From: an uncultured Collinsella sp.
GTDB taxonomy: Bacteria > Actinomycetota > Coriobacteriia > Coriobacteriales > Coriobacteriaceae
Assembly: GCA_900757495.1 (NCBI GenBank)
Contig: CAAENX010000015.1
Coordinates: 1-63,451 of the forward strand
Direction: 5' to 3'
DNA length: 63,451 bases
Shown here: in pieces, positions 1 to 7,471 of the stretch
Position numbering within the stretch: the first letter of the stretch is position 1
Layout: every line of letters starts with the position of its first letter
Program-made: the position numbers and the translations under genes
Notes under the pieces: generated by a model
The model's database searches: none
Told to the model about the DNA's origin: nothing
Seen by the model: the letters and a program-made list of their open reading frames with translations, nothing else

Positions 1-98
1 AATCAAAACCGCAGGTAGGCGACTTGCGCATTCCGTGAAATGCAGGGTATGGACGGCCGGTCCGGGTCCAGCCCCGTAATCCGGCATAGTTTTGAAAT
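1..98 (-). repeat. CTACCTGCGG-core repeat, truncated copy A
   Basis: Cut by the window edge. Read on the minus strand it ends in CCTACCTGCGGTTTTGATT, the core shared with copies near 4.2, 40.7 and 44.8 kb. The outer arm at 70-97 matches the outer arm of the 44.8 kb copy almost base for base (28 nt, two differences), so these two belong to one arm subfamily. The partner arm lies outside the window. No coding potential is seen. Confidence 0.7.
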
Positions 99-150
99 GA
101 CACTAATTCACTGGCAACCAAACTAGATCGTTCTAGTTCCTTATCGCCGG

Positions 151-1308
151 CTAATTTCCGATGTCCATCCAGTTGCACAAAACATTTGCTCGCAGTCGCG
201 TCTCGGCGCACTTCATTGCCTCGGATTTGGCTTTATATCGAATCCCCAAACGGCTGCAAACGCTTTTGACTATGATGTCTAGCTGCTTTTTGTCGTTAAG
301 CATATCGTGGGTTACCAGGAACACGTCGAAACCCATGCTCTGAAGCGCAGTCATACGCTCCGCATCGTGGTCAAGTACCGCGCCTGATCCATGGATGACT
401 TCACCTTGGATCTCGATAATTACTGCCTTCATTAGCATTGGGTTTACAATCACGATGTCCCCGTAGCAGACCTTTTGACCTGCGATGCTTTGGGCAGCCT
501 CGGATAGAGGGGTTAAATCGTTGAGGTACACGTATCTGAATCCTGAACCACCTAGACGTCGAGAACGACTTAGGAGCAGGACCCCCGCAACCTCGAGTGG
601 AGATGCAGCAATGCCGATAACCTGCTGAGCGGCATCATAAAACTGCTTTCCCCACATTTGGCTTTTGACCTTGTCGGCGAAACGATGCAGGTCGCTCAGT
701 TCGATGAGCGGCTTTCTCATCCAAAGAGAAGTACCTTTGAGTTTCGTAACCTCTCTTCCATCCTCACGCTTGCTTGTTTGGCCATCACTATCTGGGTCCT
801 TTACGGTTGCGCGGGCATAAACTCGTTTCCAGGGAATCTCGTCTTCGCCTTCTCCAAGTTCGAACAGATCCTGCGTGCTGGAATTGCGATTCTTTTCTAC
901 CGCCAGTTTTAACTGCATTTCGGCTGCGGGAGCCGGCTCGAAAACAGAAAACCAGCCGCAAAGTTCGTACATAGCCAGTACGAGATCTATTTGAGACACA
1001 AAGCGTGTCATAGTAAATAACGTGTTTAGCGGATTGGTGACACTAAAGCCAAAATGAGTGTCGATTGTTGTACCGGCATCCGATGCCCCATCCCAGCGAA
1101 TTGTAGAGCGCAATCCCGAGTGGTGATTACAACAACCTGGCGAAGCAACAGCGATGATCGGGGTCTTGAGGACGTCGGTTACGAAAGGGGCTTGGGATAG
1201 AGCTCGCCAACCGTCTTCGGTGTTGGGCAGGCGCGGGTAGAGGTCGCGCACCTGCGGTGGGCAGCGCCAGTAGCGGAATGCGGTGTTTGCGCAGACGATT
1301 TCGTCCAT
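151..1308 (-). CDS. Hypothetical protein with DUF559/Vsr-like C-terminal domain
   Basis: 385 residues from an ATG preceded by GGGGAGG at 5-nt spacing; the open frame runs further upstream but without a better ribosome site. The N-terminal half has no fold I can name. Around residues 295-337 there is a pattern typical of DUF559/very-short-patch-repair-like folds: hydrophobic strand, EIQGEVIHG, then DHDAERMTALQSMG and a final hydrophobic strand. In that family the E and D residues sit in a PD-(D/E)XK-like nuclease core. The domain also occurs in proteins of abortive-infection type, so a defence or toxin role is possible, but this is inference. It reads away from tRNA-Val at the edge of an island of toxin-antitoxin genes. 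Confidence 0.6.
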   Translation of the reverse strand: MDEIVCANTAFRYWRCPPQVRDLYPRLPNTEDGWRALSQAPFVTDVLKTPIIAVASPGCCNHHSGLRSTIRWDGASDAGTTIDTHFGFSVTNPLNTLFTMTRFVSQIDLVLAMYELCGWFSVFEPAPAAEMQLKLAVEKNRNSSTQDLFELGEGEDEIPWKRVYARATVKDPDSDGQTSKREDGREVTKLKGTSLWMRKPLIELSDLHRFADKVKSQMWGKQFYDAAQQVIGIAASPLEVAGVLLLSRSRRLGGSGFRYVYLNDLTPLSEAAQSIAGQKVCYGDIVIVNPMLMKAVIIEIQGEVIHGSGAVLDHDAERMTALQSMGFDVFLVTHDMLNDKKQLDIIVKSVCSRLGIRYKAKSEAMKCAETRLRANVLCNWMDIGN

Positions 1309-1645
1309 TTGCGCCTCCCCTGGTATCGCCATAGGCTGTGCGGATTGCGGACATCGCCGATTATCTACTGGGGCATCATGCGGGTAAGTACCGGAAGCTG
1401 ACCAAACGCTGACCAAAAGCTTGACGAGTTCTGTCGAAAATCCCTCGTGTGACAGAAATCCGCTGGAAGGAGCTCTGGGCGTGTGGTCCCCGTCTCCACA
1501 TTTGTGCTCGGATCATATGAGTAATTCAATGAAATTACGCATGCGTTTTATACAAAACGTGCAATGGCATCAGCAAAAAGGGTGCGATAAATAATAAGCC
1601 TTAGACGACTACGATATATTTTTGGTGTCACCCTTGGTGTCAAAA

Positions 1646-1679
1646 AGAAAAAGGCCAGGGGCTTAACACCTCTGACCTG
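1646..1679 (-). terminator. Terminator downstream of tRNA-Val
   Basis: On the minus strand a GC-rich stem (GGTCAGAGG pairing with CCCCTGGCC, one mismatch, TGTTAAG loop) is followed by TTTTTC, just after the CCA end of tRNA-Val. Two direct copies of TTGGTGTCA lie directly beyond it (about 1622-1642). Confidence 0.7.
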
Positions 1680-1688
1680 CGCTTTAGA

Positions 1689-1763
1689 TGGTGGGCGATA
1701 CAAGATTCGAACTTGTGACCCCATCCGTGTGAAGGATATGCTCTACCCCTGAGCCAATCGCCC
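1689..1763 (-). tRNA. tRNA-Val (anticodon CAC)
   Basis: Cloverleaf with a 7-bp acceptor stem GGGCGAT/ATCGCCC, D-arm GCTC..GAGC, anticodon stem TATCC/GGATG with loop TTCACAC (anticodon CAC, reading GUG) and T-arm ACAAG-TTCGAAT-CTTGT. The CCA end is encoded. Such 3' ends are common integration sites, and a variable island flanks this gene on both sides. Confidence 0.93.
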
Positions 1764-2003
1764 GTCGCCTTTCGGCAAAAGAGATACTATCATAGCCTCG
1801 CGTAGTTTACCAACAACTTTTTGCCCCCGATTTTAAATTCGTGGGCACATGCCGTTCCATCACAAACAAGGCGCCCGGCAAACCAGCAGCTCAACCAACC
1901 TTTATCGCTTGATCCACGAGGTCTCGGGGCGGCTGCACGGGGTGCTGGGGATCTCCATGTGGTGTCCAATCAATTCAATAACCGGCGTGCAGATACTTTG
2001 ATT

Positions 2004-2519
2004 CTATACGTGCGACGGGTCGCCTATGCCCGCAATGCAACCGCGGCGCAGCTCCTCGGCGAGCCCGCTGGTCGTACGGTTTCCGGATACGAGGTCCTGG
2101 ATCCAGGCGTAGTACTGGTTGTCTTTGGGCTCGGGGCTGTCGGACAGCACGACCGGAGTGCCTGCGAACCTTAAGACGGACAATGCATAGATAAGGCTGG
2201 TACGTTTGTTACCGTCCTCAAAGATGTGGTCCTTGACCATGTGCTCTGCCACGTAGGTGACCTGGTCAAAGATGTCTGTGAAGCGATCGGCCGGCGATTG
2301 ACCGAATATTGTACAGAATGCACCCGCAAGTACGGACTCGACGCGTCCAAGCTCAAGCGCGGCCCGGTCGCCTGTGGCGTCGGTCGTATAGCAGCGCCCG
2401 ACCGTCATCAGCGTGCTGTGTAGGCGCATCACGGCCGCGGCCATAGCTTCGAGCGAACCGGCATCATCGAGCACGAGCGGCGCTAACGGATGCGCGCCTC
2501 GCTGCGTAGTCGCCATCAT
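2004..2519 (-). CDS. Fic/Doc family protein
   Basis: 171 residues. The Fic signature HIFEDGNKRT is at residues 98-107; in this family the His is catalytic and the loop binds nucleotide, transferring AMP or phosphate to a target protein. The length suits the compact Doc type. The start overlaps the stop of the upstream small gene in an ATGATGG context with GGAG five bases before, so the two are translationally coupled, as expected of a toxin with its partner. No canonical inhibitory (S/T)xxxE(G/N) helix is obvious. Target and chemistry cannot be read from sequence. Likely the toxin of a two-gene module. Confidence 0.85.
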   Translation of the reverse strand: MMATTQRGAHPLAPLVLDDAGSLEAMAAAVMRLHSTLMTVGRCYTTDATGDRAALELGRVESVLAGAFCTIFGQSPADRFTDIFDQVTYVAEHMVKDHIFEDGNKRTSLIYALSVLRFAGTPVVLSDSPEPKDNQYYAWIQDLVSGNRTTSGLAEELRRGCIAGIGDPSHV

Positions 2520-2701
2520 GAGTTCTCCAAGAGTCTGAGCGCGTTGGGCATGGCAGCGATGGTTAACTCAACTGCATGGTCGATCGACATAAAGCCGTCG
2601 AGCAAAATCGGTGATGCTGAATTTGCCTCGTGCGCTACTGAGTAATCTTCTTGAGTAGCGCGACCAGTGCCGTCATCTGGCTGAACATGACTCCAAAGCA
2701 T
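2516..2701 (-). CDS. Small protein coupled to Fic (putative antitoxin)
   Basis: 61 residues starting MLWSHVQPDDGT, with AAAGGAG upstream of the ATG. Its first dozen residues closely match a 92-residue protein at 6997-7275 (MLWSYVQLDDGT), and its C-terminal IDHAVE segment resembles a gene remnant at 7472-7597, so the island contains a small family of these proteins. The 4-bp overlap with fic suggests an antitoxin role. That role is inferred from position only; no known antitoxin domain is recognised. Confidence 0.6.
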   Translation of the reverse strand: MLWSHVQPDDGTGRATQEDYSVAHEANSASPILLDGFMSIDHAVELTIAAMPNALRLLENS

Positions 2702-2712
2702 GTGCGTCTCCT

Positions 2713-3402
2713 TTATAGCTTCGTAGATGGAAAAGACTGCGAGTCGTACTCCAGAACGATCGGTTGCCAGATGAGGTCTTCAATACTGCAGTCGAGCGTG
2801 TTTGCGAGCGCCAATGCCGAGGAGACCGAGGCGCGGCGTAGGTCGAGCTGGTTCTGCTCGTAGAGTTGTATGGCGCGAAGTTTAACCCCCGATTGGGCGG
2901 CGAGCTGCTTTTGCGTTAGGCCAGCCGCCTTTCGTGCCGCTTTGAGGCCCTTTTTGTCTGCCTGGGCGTTGTTCCATTTATCAATGACAATCTGGGCGAA
3001 TTTGTCTTCGGAGGCCTCGTGGAGTGGATGGTACGAGCCGATGATCCAATCGAGCGGAGCAACTTCGAGTAGCTCGTTAAAGCTCAGGCTGCACATCCAT
3101 TGCGCATAGGCCAAAACCCAGCCCGCCCAATACTGAGGCGAACGGTCGAACGGATAGGTCTCCCTGCATTCGGCAGGCTTTAGCCCCGCCCGAGCGATAA
3201 TTTCGCGCGCGAGCTCGTCGCCCGTCATGCCGCAGACGACACGAGGCATACCGCGCTCAAACTGTTTCATCTCAATAGTGTTCGACAGGATCGCCGTCAG
3301 CTCGGCTGGATTCAAACCTTGGTCACAGAGGGCAAAATCGACCGCCTCGCCCAGCGTTCTCATGGCATCCTCGAGATACATCTCACTGTAGGCGTGGGTC
3401 AT
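2713..3402 (-). CDS. XRE-family helix-turn-helix protein, partner of DUF3990
   Basis: 229 residues. The C-terminal part (about 152-212) is a classic Cro/CI-type helix-turn-helix (GLTQKQLAAQSGVKLRAIQLYE). The N-terminal 150 residues are a helical domain of unknown function. The gene overlaps the upstream DUF3990 gene by 20 bp and both follow one promoter, which lies within a large perfect inverted repeat at 4064-4116. By analogy with HTH/DUF3990 pairs, this is probably the antitoxin and the autorepressor. Confidence 0.75.
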   Translation of the reverse strand: MTHAYSEMYLEDAMRTLGEAVDFALCDQGLNPAELTAILSNTIEMKQFERGMPRVVCGMTGDELAREIIARAGLKPAECRETYPFDRSPQYWAGWVLAYAQWMCSLSFNELLEVAPLDWIIGSYHPLHEASEDKFAQIVIDKWNNAQADKKGLKAARKAAGLTQKQLAAQSGVKLRAIQLYEQNQLDLRRASVSSALALANTLDCSIEDLIWQPIVLEYDSQSFPSTKL

Positions 3403-4051
3403 CGCCCGTCATCCCCTCTCGAATGATATCGACGATACGAATTCCCTCAAACGGGTTTTCGGCAAGCAATTCCCGATACTGCACCCTTGCCGCTTCATCT
3501 CGCTCCTTGGCCAATGGACCATACAGAGCTTGTGGCGCACGTTCAAAACCGGCAAAACGAATGCTCTTAAACGCGCGCTCGCTTTTGAGCACAATCTGCT
3601 CTCCCAGGTTGCCGAGCTTCATGGCCCGACCAAACTGCTCAACGGTGATTGTGTTGTTCACAAAAGCTCTGGCATAGCTAAAGTACGAGTCGTCCGCGCG
3701 CCGTCCCCTTATCACGTCGCAAGCGCTCGTGTCAGGTAGAAAATGATCGTGGAGATATTCGCACGCCCTCACGGCGATAGCGGTGTCCTTGCGAAAAGAA
3801 CGATGCTCTACAAGCAACGCTATCCAATGCAGAACTGAATATTGCGGCGATAGCAGGTCGAGTACCTTGAGATCGGCCATGTCGAGTTCATATCGATTTG
3901 CAAAGCCGTCTGCGTCCCTAGAGCATGCCCATTCCCTTGCAAGGTTGAGGCTCTCTGTGCAATAGAATCCCTGTCCATAGTCGTTATGGACCGTCCCCAG
4001 GCCAATCTGGGGAGTCTCAATGATCTTCTGAGAACCATGCCACAGTTCCAC
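3383..4051 (-). CDS. DUF3990 family protein (ADP-ribosyltransferase-like toxin candidate)
   Basis: 222 residues from a GTG start with AGGAG six bases upstream. The N-terminus has the DUF3990 hallmarks ELWHGS (2-7) and DYGQGFYCTESLNLAREW (24-41). DUF3990 is usually placed near ADP-ribosyltransferase folds; substrate and activity are not known from sequence. First gene of a two-gene operon with the XRE protein. Likely a toxin held in check by the partner; the fold assignment rests on motif resemblance. Confidence 0.75.
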   Translation of the reverse strand: MELWHGSQKIIETPQIGLGTVHNDYGQGFYCTESLNLAREWACSRDADGFANRYELDMADLKVLDLLSPQYSVLHWIALLVEHRSFRKDTAIAVRACEYLHDHFLPDTSACDVIRGRRADDSYFSYARAFVNNTITVEQFGRAMKLGNLGEQIVLKSERAFKSIRFAGFERAPQALYGPLAKERDEAARVQYRELLAENPFEGIRIVDIIREGMTGDDPRLQ

Positions 4052-4063
4052 GCGAGTCTCCTA

Positions 4064-4116
4064 ACAGGTATCGCCCTAGCGATAGTATAGCAAACTATCG
4101 CTAGGGCGATACCTGT
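4064..4116. promoter_or_regulatory. Perfect 23-bp inverted repeat operator with embedded promoter
   Basis: Two 23-nt arms (4064-4086 and 4094-4116) are exact reverse complements around a 7-nt spacer. Each arm contains its own smaller palindrome, TATCGC-N4-GCGATA, so there are two operator sites. On the minus strand the centre reads TTTGCTATACT, an extended -10 box (TGnTATACT), placing the promoter of the DUF3990/XRE operon between the sites. Binding by the XRE protein is inferred. Confidence 0.85.
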
Positions 4117-4183
4117 ATTCAGAGAGCAAAAGGGTGTATGGAACCGAGTTTGAGTTCAATACCGGCTTCTAAGACTCTCCGAG

Positions 4184-4311
4184 TCCGGAAGTATGCGGCA
4201 AAATTCAGACTTGTTGACCACGCTGGAGCACATCAACGCTTCTACCTGCGGCTTCTTTGCGCCAAAAGGGCGGTGTGGTCGGGGGTTCCGGAATTTGCCG
4301 CATACTTCCGT
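4184..4311 (+). repeat. CTACCTGCGG-core repeat, copy B
   Basis: Outer arms at 4184-4208 and 4290-4310 are complementary (CGGAAGTATGCGGCAAAATTC against GGAATTTGCCGCATACTTCCG). The core at about 4237-4282 reads ACGCTTCTACCTGCGGCTTC then GCCAAAAGGGCGGTGTGGTCG. The core matches the other copies; the arms do not. Intergenic and non-coding. Confidence 0.75.
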
Positions 4312-4317
4312 TTTGAG

Positions 4318-4450
4318 AATTCGGAAATGCGGGGAAAACCGAGATCTGTCGACCAGACCCTGGTTTTATGCTTCCGCGACCTGCGGTTTTGTACGTAAAA
4401 ATTTGGTTGTGCCCGGCGGGTTCCGATCCCCCCACACACTTCCGGAAATG
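4318..4450 (+). repeat. CTACCTGCGG-core repeat, divergent copy C
   Basis: Directly follows copy B. The core at 4371-4420 reads CTTCCGCGACCTGCGGTTTT then AAAATTTGGTTGTGCCCGG. The flanks are weakly complementary (GGAAATGCGGGG against a C-rich stretch ending in TTCCGG). More decayed than the other copies. Confidence 0.55.
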
Positions 4451-4626
4451 AGTCACATCAACAACGGCGTGCGATTGCGATGAATGCTTTCCTAGTGCGA
4501 ACAGCACCAAGGCCATGGCAATTCAGTGGCTGTCGGCGGTCTTGGCGAGTGTGGAGAACACGCCACTTGCACTCGCTTTGGGTTTTGCCGGATTTGAAAC
4601 GGTAGCATACACAGGGCGTCTTTATA

Positions 4627-4687
4627 TGTAACTTAATAGTTTGCCTTGTAACATCATAAATGTTACATTTCAAAATAGCATGTTACA
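4627..4687. promoter_or_regulatory. TGTAACAT operator cluster upstream of the AbiE-like pair
   Basis: A palindrome TGTAACAT-CATAA-ATGTTACA lies at 4647-4667. A further half-site TGTAAC is at 4627-4632 and another, ATGTTACA, at 4680-4687, immediately before the ribosome site AGGAGG of the next gene. Likely the autoregulatory sites of the winged-helix protein encoded downstream. Confidence 0.7.
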
Positions 4688-4701
4688 AAAGGAGGCGAAA
4701 C

Positions 4702-5691
4702 ATGCGGGAATTCGTTGAGAAGATGCTGCATTCGAAAGTCGAGCGTGAGCCCGTTGACGTCTCGGGGCTTCCCCTGTATCTGAGGGGGTTGTACTCCCTT
4801 GAGCGGTGGACCGCCTTCGGCGTGCCGTTCGTGATGACTTCCCCCATCGAGAACGTGACGGTGAAGACCATGGCGAAACACCGCAACACGCTGGAGACAG
4901 CTCTGGGGATTCCCGTGGCTTTCGCTCTCGAGAGCGCCACGGGCTATAGGGTCGAGCGAATGCTTGAGGCCGGCCTCGCCTTTGTTGTTACAGACAAGCA
5001 GGTGTACCTACCGTTCCTGGGAGTCGCTCTGAATGGCGGCAAGAGCCATACGGGCGACCGTAAGCAGGTGAGCGTCGAGACGCTCTCGCCCCAGGCGCAG
5101 CGTCTCGCCATCATGGCGCTCTACGGTGAACTCGACGGAGCCAACGTAACTCAGGCGGCGAACGTTCTCGCCGTAGCAAAGATGACCGTCTCGCGCGCGT
5201 TCGATGAACTCGCTGCTGTCGACCCCTCGATCATCGTGTCCGAAGGGCGCCGACGGGTCCTACGCCCTGACCGGAATAAGATGGCGCTGTGGCGGCGGCT
5301 TGAGCCACACATGGCAAGTCCGGTCGCAAGGGAGCATCGCCTGACCAGCGTACCCGATGTGGGCCTTCCACCAGGAGGAGTTTCGGCGCTGAGTGAGATC
5401 TCGATGCTGCAGGACGACCCCTGGCCGACTTTCACCGCGACCAAAGCGCAAGAGCGCGTCCTAGGGCTGGCGACCGGTGAACGTAACGCTGGATTCGACG
5501 AACCAGAGGAGCCCGCGTGCGTAGTGCAGGTGCTGCGCTACGAGCCCGAGCCAGCGCCCGGGTGTATTGTCGACCCGCTTTCCGCCATCCTATCCCTTCC
5601 CGACGATGTGAGGGACGACCCGCGCGTCGCGGGCGAGATCGAGTACGTCCTGAATCGAGTGCTTGGGGTTGATTATGAAGGGAATCGATAA
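4702..5691 (+). CDS. Winged-helix protein, AbiEi-like antitoxin
   Basis: 329 residues from an ATG with AAAAGGAGG seven bases upstream; an earlier in-frame ATG lies within the operator region and is less likely. Residues of about 125-180 look like a winged helix (LSPQAQRLAIMALYGELDG..ANVLAVAKMTVSRAFDEL). The rest is not assigned. It overlaps the next gene, a nucleotidyltransferase, by 17 bp. This arrangement is that of type IV AbiEi/AbiEii modules, where the first protein represses the operon and neutralises the second. TGTAACAT repeats upstream fit autoregulation. Confidence 0.7.
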   Translation: MREFVEKMLHSKVEREPVDVSGLPLYLRGLYSLERWTAFGVPFVMTSPIENVTVKTMAKHRNTLETALGIPVAFALESATGYRVERMLEAGLAFVVTDKQVYLPFLGVALNGGKSHTGDRKQVSVETLSPQAQRLAIMALYGELDGANVTQAANVLAVAKMTVSRAFDELAAVDPSIIVSEGRRRVLRPDRNKMALWRRLEPHMASPVAREHRLTSVPDVGLPPGGVSALSEISMLQDDPWPTFTATKAQERVLGLATGERNAGFDEPEEPACVVQVLRYEPEPAPGCIVDPLSAILSLPDDVRDDPRVAGEIEYVLNRVLGVDYEGNR

Positions 5692-6424
5692 GTTCAGGGA
5701 ACGCTTCGCGGGCCGCGAGGGTGAATATGTCCTAATCGGTGGCGGAGCCTGCGACCTGCTGTTCGGCGAGGTCGGGCAAGATTTCAGGGCAACGAAAGAT
5801 CTCGATCTAGTCCTACTGGTGGAGGCGCTGACGCCTGAGTTCGGCCGCGTGTTCTGGGACTTTGTCCGGGAAGGCGGGTACGAGAACAAACAAAAGAGTA
5901 GCGGGAAGCCGCAGTTCTACCGGTTCTCTAAGCCGAAGGACCCGGCCTTCCCCGCCATGCTGGAGTTATTTGCACGCACCGACATCAACCTGCGCGACGG
6001 GGATTCCGGCCTTTTGCCGATACACATCGGCGAGGAGGTATCTAGTCTTTCTGCGATTCTGCTGGACGAGGAGTACTACAAATTGCTCGTGGAGAACAGA
6101 GTATCGGCGGGCGGCGTCGCTGTCCTGTCGGTCGAGGGGCTAATCCCCTTCAAAGCAAAGGCGTGGCTCGACCTGTCTGCCAAGCGTGCAGATGGAAAGG
6201 CAGTTGATGAGAAGAGCGTGAAGAAGCACCGTAACGACGTCTGCCGCCTCGCCACCTTGCTCGCGGGCAACGAGCGTCCCGCCATGAGCGAGGGTGTTCT
6301 TGCTGACATGAGGCGCTTCATGGAGTCCTACGAATCGGACCCCGTCGATCCCAAAACAATCAGGATCAAGGGTGTTGGGGCGCAACAGGTCGTTGAGGTG
6401 CTGAAGGACGTTTACTTGCGATAA
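5675..6424 (+). CDS. Nucleotidyltransferase, AbiEii/AbiGii toxin-like
   Basis: 249 residues from the ATG at 5675; an upstream in-frame TTG is possible. N-terminal nucleotidyltransferase motif: LIGGGACDLLFGE at 20-32 followed by ATKDLDLVL, with the two metal-binding Asp residues at 42 and 44. AbiEii-family proteins add nucleotides to RNA and act as toxins in phage-defence modules. Overlap with the upstream winged-helix gene indicates coupled translation. A hairpin terminator follows within 20 bp. Confidence 0.78.
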   Translation: MKGIDKFRERFAGREGEYVLIGGGACDLLFGEVGQDFRATKDLDLVLLVEALTPEFGRVFWDFVREGGYENKQKSSGKPQFYRFSKPKDPAFPAMLELFARTDINLRDGDSGLLPIHIGEEVSSLSAILLDEEYYKLLVENRVSAGGVAVLSVEGLIPFKAKAWLDLSAKRADGKAVDEKSVKKHRNDVCRLATLLAGNERPAMSEGVLADMRRFMESYESDPVDPKTIRIKGVGAQQVVEVLKDVYLR

Positions 6425-6682
6425 CACGTATATATGACGCGCCTTCAACCAGAACGATTGAAGGCGCCTTCTCCGCGAGCATTGTTTTGATTGCGTTATT
6501 TCAGGGGCTTTTAGAGCTGCATCGATTAGGTCAGCGGCGTTGACGAAGCGGCCGGGATTCCCCCTGGCAAAGAACGCATCGCTCTCGTGGATTGCCTCAA
6601 GGCTTTCCTTGTTGGGCTCGGCGTGCGGAATGAGCTGCGGAATGGTATCTGTAAGCTCCTTGTCACGTTTACTTCGCTTCAT
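6140..6682 (-). pseudogene. RelB/DinJ-like antitoxin fragment with run-on tail
   Basis: The ATG at 6682 lies inside the end of the upstream nucleotidyltransferase gene. The first 58 or so residues include PNKESLEAIHESDAFF and FVNAADLIDAALK, which resemble the C-terminal half of RelB/DinJ antitoxins (PN-E-L-A-I-E followed by a D-L-L segment). The ribbon-helix-helix DNA-binding N-terminus is missing. After residue 60 the frame runs on as an Arg/Cys-rich sequence, antisense to the neighbouring toxin gene, and is probably meaningless. I read it as a truncated antitoxin that lost its natural end; the family match is tentative. Confidence 0.4.
6439..6467. terminator. Hairpin terminator after the AbiEii-like gene
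   Basis: GCGCCTTCAA and TTGAAGGCGC flank a 9-nt loop, followed by CTTCT. It lies just after the toxin stop codon. The U-tract is weak. Confidence 0.6.
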
Positions 6683-6968
6683 AGAGACGTACCTCATCCT
6701 GTTCGAGATTATTGCGAAAGGCAGGGCGCATGTGCTCTGGTGGGTTGGTGACGATATCAACCTTTCGCCCAAGTTCCTTCTCGAGCTCATGGGAGAGTTC
6801 GTAAAGCATGCCGAACGTCATGGTGTTGCCGCAGACTAGGCGCAAGTCAATATCGCTATCGGGCGTTTGCTCGCCTCGGGTAAACGAGCCAAACAGATAT
6901 GCCTCGCGGACGTCGTAGCGAGCCAGCACGCGGGAGACCGCAGTGGATATGTTGGTAGGCGAGATCAT
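6669..6968 (-). CDS. MNT-type minimal nucleotidyltransferase
   Basis: 99 residues. The motif FGSFTRGEQTPDSDIDL (26-42) is the minimal nucleotidyltransferase signature, with Asp39 and Asp41 binding metal. In MNT/HEPN modules this protein AMPylates and silences a HEPN RNase encoded next to it. Here no HEPN gene follows; instead a RelB-like fragment overlaps the 3' end by 14 bp. The closest HEPN-type protein is the Abi_2 gene about 660 bp upstream on the same strand, separated by a small gene and a remnant. The protein appears intact but without its usual partner. Confidence 0.8.
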   Translation of the reverse strand: MISPTNISTAVSRVLARYDVREAYLFGSFTRGEQTPDSDIDLRLVCGNTMTFGMLYELSHELEKELGRKVDIVTNPPEHMRPAFRNNLEQDEVRLYEAK

Positions 6969-6996
6969 GGGTTATTTGGCGTTCAACAGTAGAACG

Positions 6997-7275
6997 TCAG
7001 AGGGCCAGCGCGGATACCGCCGGTCCGGCTTTTTGGCGTTCGGCGAGCTCGAAGATAAACGGGGCGTTTGAGCTAACAAATTCTGTCAAGAAATTGAGGT
7101 CATCAGCAGTAAATCCTTCGACGTTGAACCATTTGACCGCAAACAAGAAGCATTCCGCATGGTCAAAGCCAAAGTCAACCGGGCGCTCGACAACTACGCG
7201 AACGGTTCCGTCTTCTCTTGTCTCTGAGTAGGCAAATTGGGTGCCATCATCAAGCTGAACATAGCTCCAAAGCAT
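6997..7275 (-). CDS. Small MLWSYVQ-type protein
   Basis: 92 residues from an ATG with AAGGAGG upstream. Starts MLWSYVQLDDGTQFAYSE, matching the start of the Fic partner at 2516-2701. The rest is acidic and hydrophobic with no recognised domain. It ends 28 bp before the MNT nucleotidyltransferase and probably shares its transcript. Two copies next to toxin-like genes suggest a toxin-antitoxin accessory or antitoxin. No function can be assigned from sequence. Confidence 0.6.
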   Translation of the reverse strand: MLWSYVQLDDGTQFAYSETREDGTVRVVVERPVDFGFDHAECFLFAVKWFNVEGFTADDLNFLTEFVSSNAPFIFELAERQKAGPAVSALAL

Positions 7276-7471
7276 TGCTGCCTCCTTAGTGTTTATATCC
7301 AAGTATAAACAGCCGCTTAGATGCAACGTGATGCGAATTGAATTATTCCCATAAGCCCTGAACTGCTGATTATTTGTATTAGCGAGACTCGAACCACTTC
7401 ACACTTCAGTGTCTTTTTGGCATGGAAAACTGTCGTTGTGTGTTGGTCGGGCTTTATGTCATGGATCGTAC

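Noticed and set aside
1610..1690. Integrase attachment site at tRNA-Val
   Set aside because: Direct repeats are present but no integrase and no second copy of the tRNA end could be found in the window, so I left it as a hint only.
6669..6968. MNT/HEPN toxin-antitoxin pair
   Set aside because: The nucleotidyltransferase is present but no adjacent HEPN gene with an R-x4-6-H motif follows it; only the separate Abi_2 protein has one.
7370..7412. tRNA-like 3' end (GGTTCGAGTC on the minus strand)
   Set aside because: The bases around the TTCGA loop do not form a T-stem, and no acceptor or anticodon stem can be drawn.
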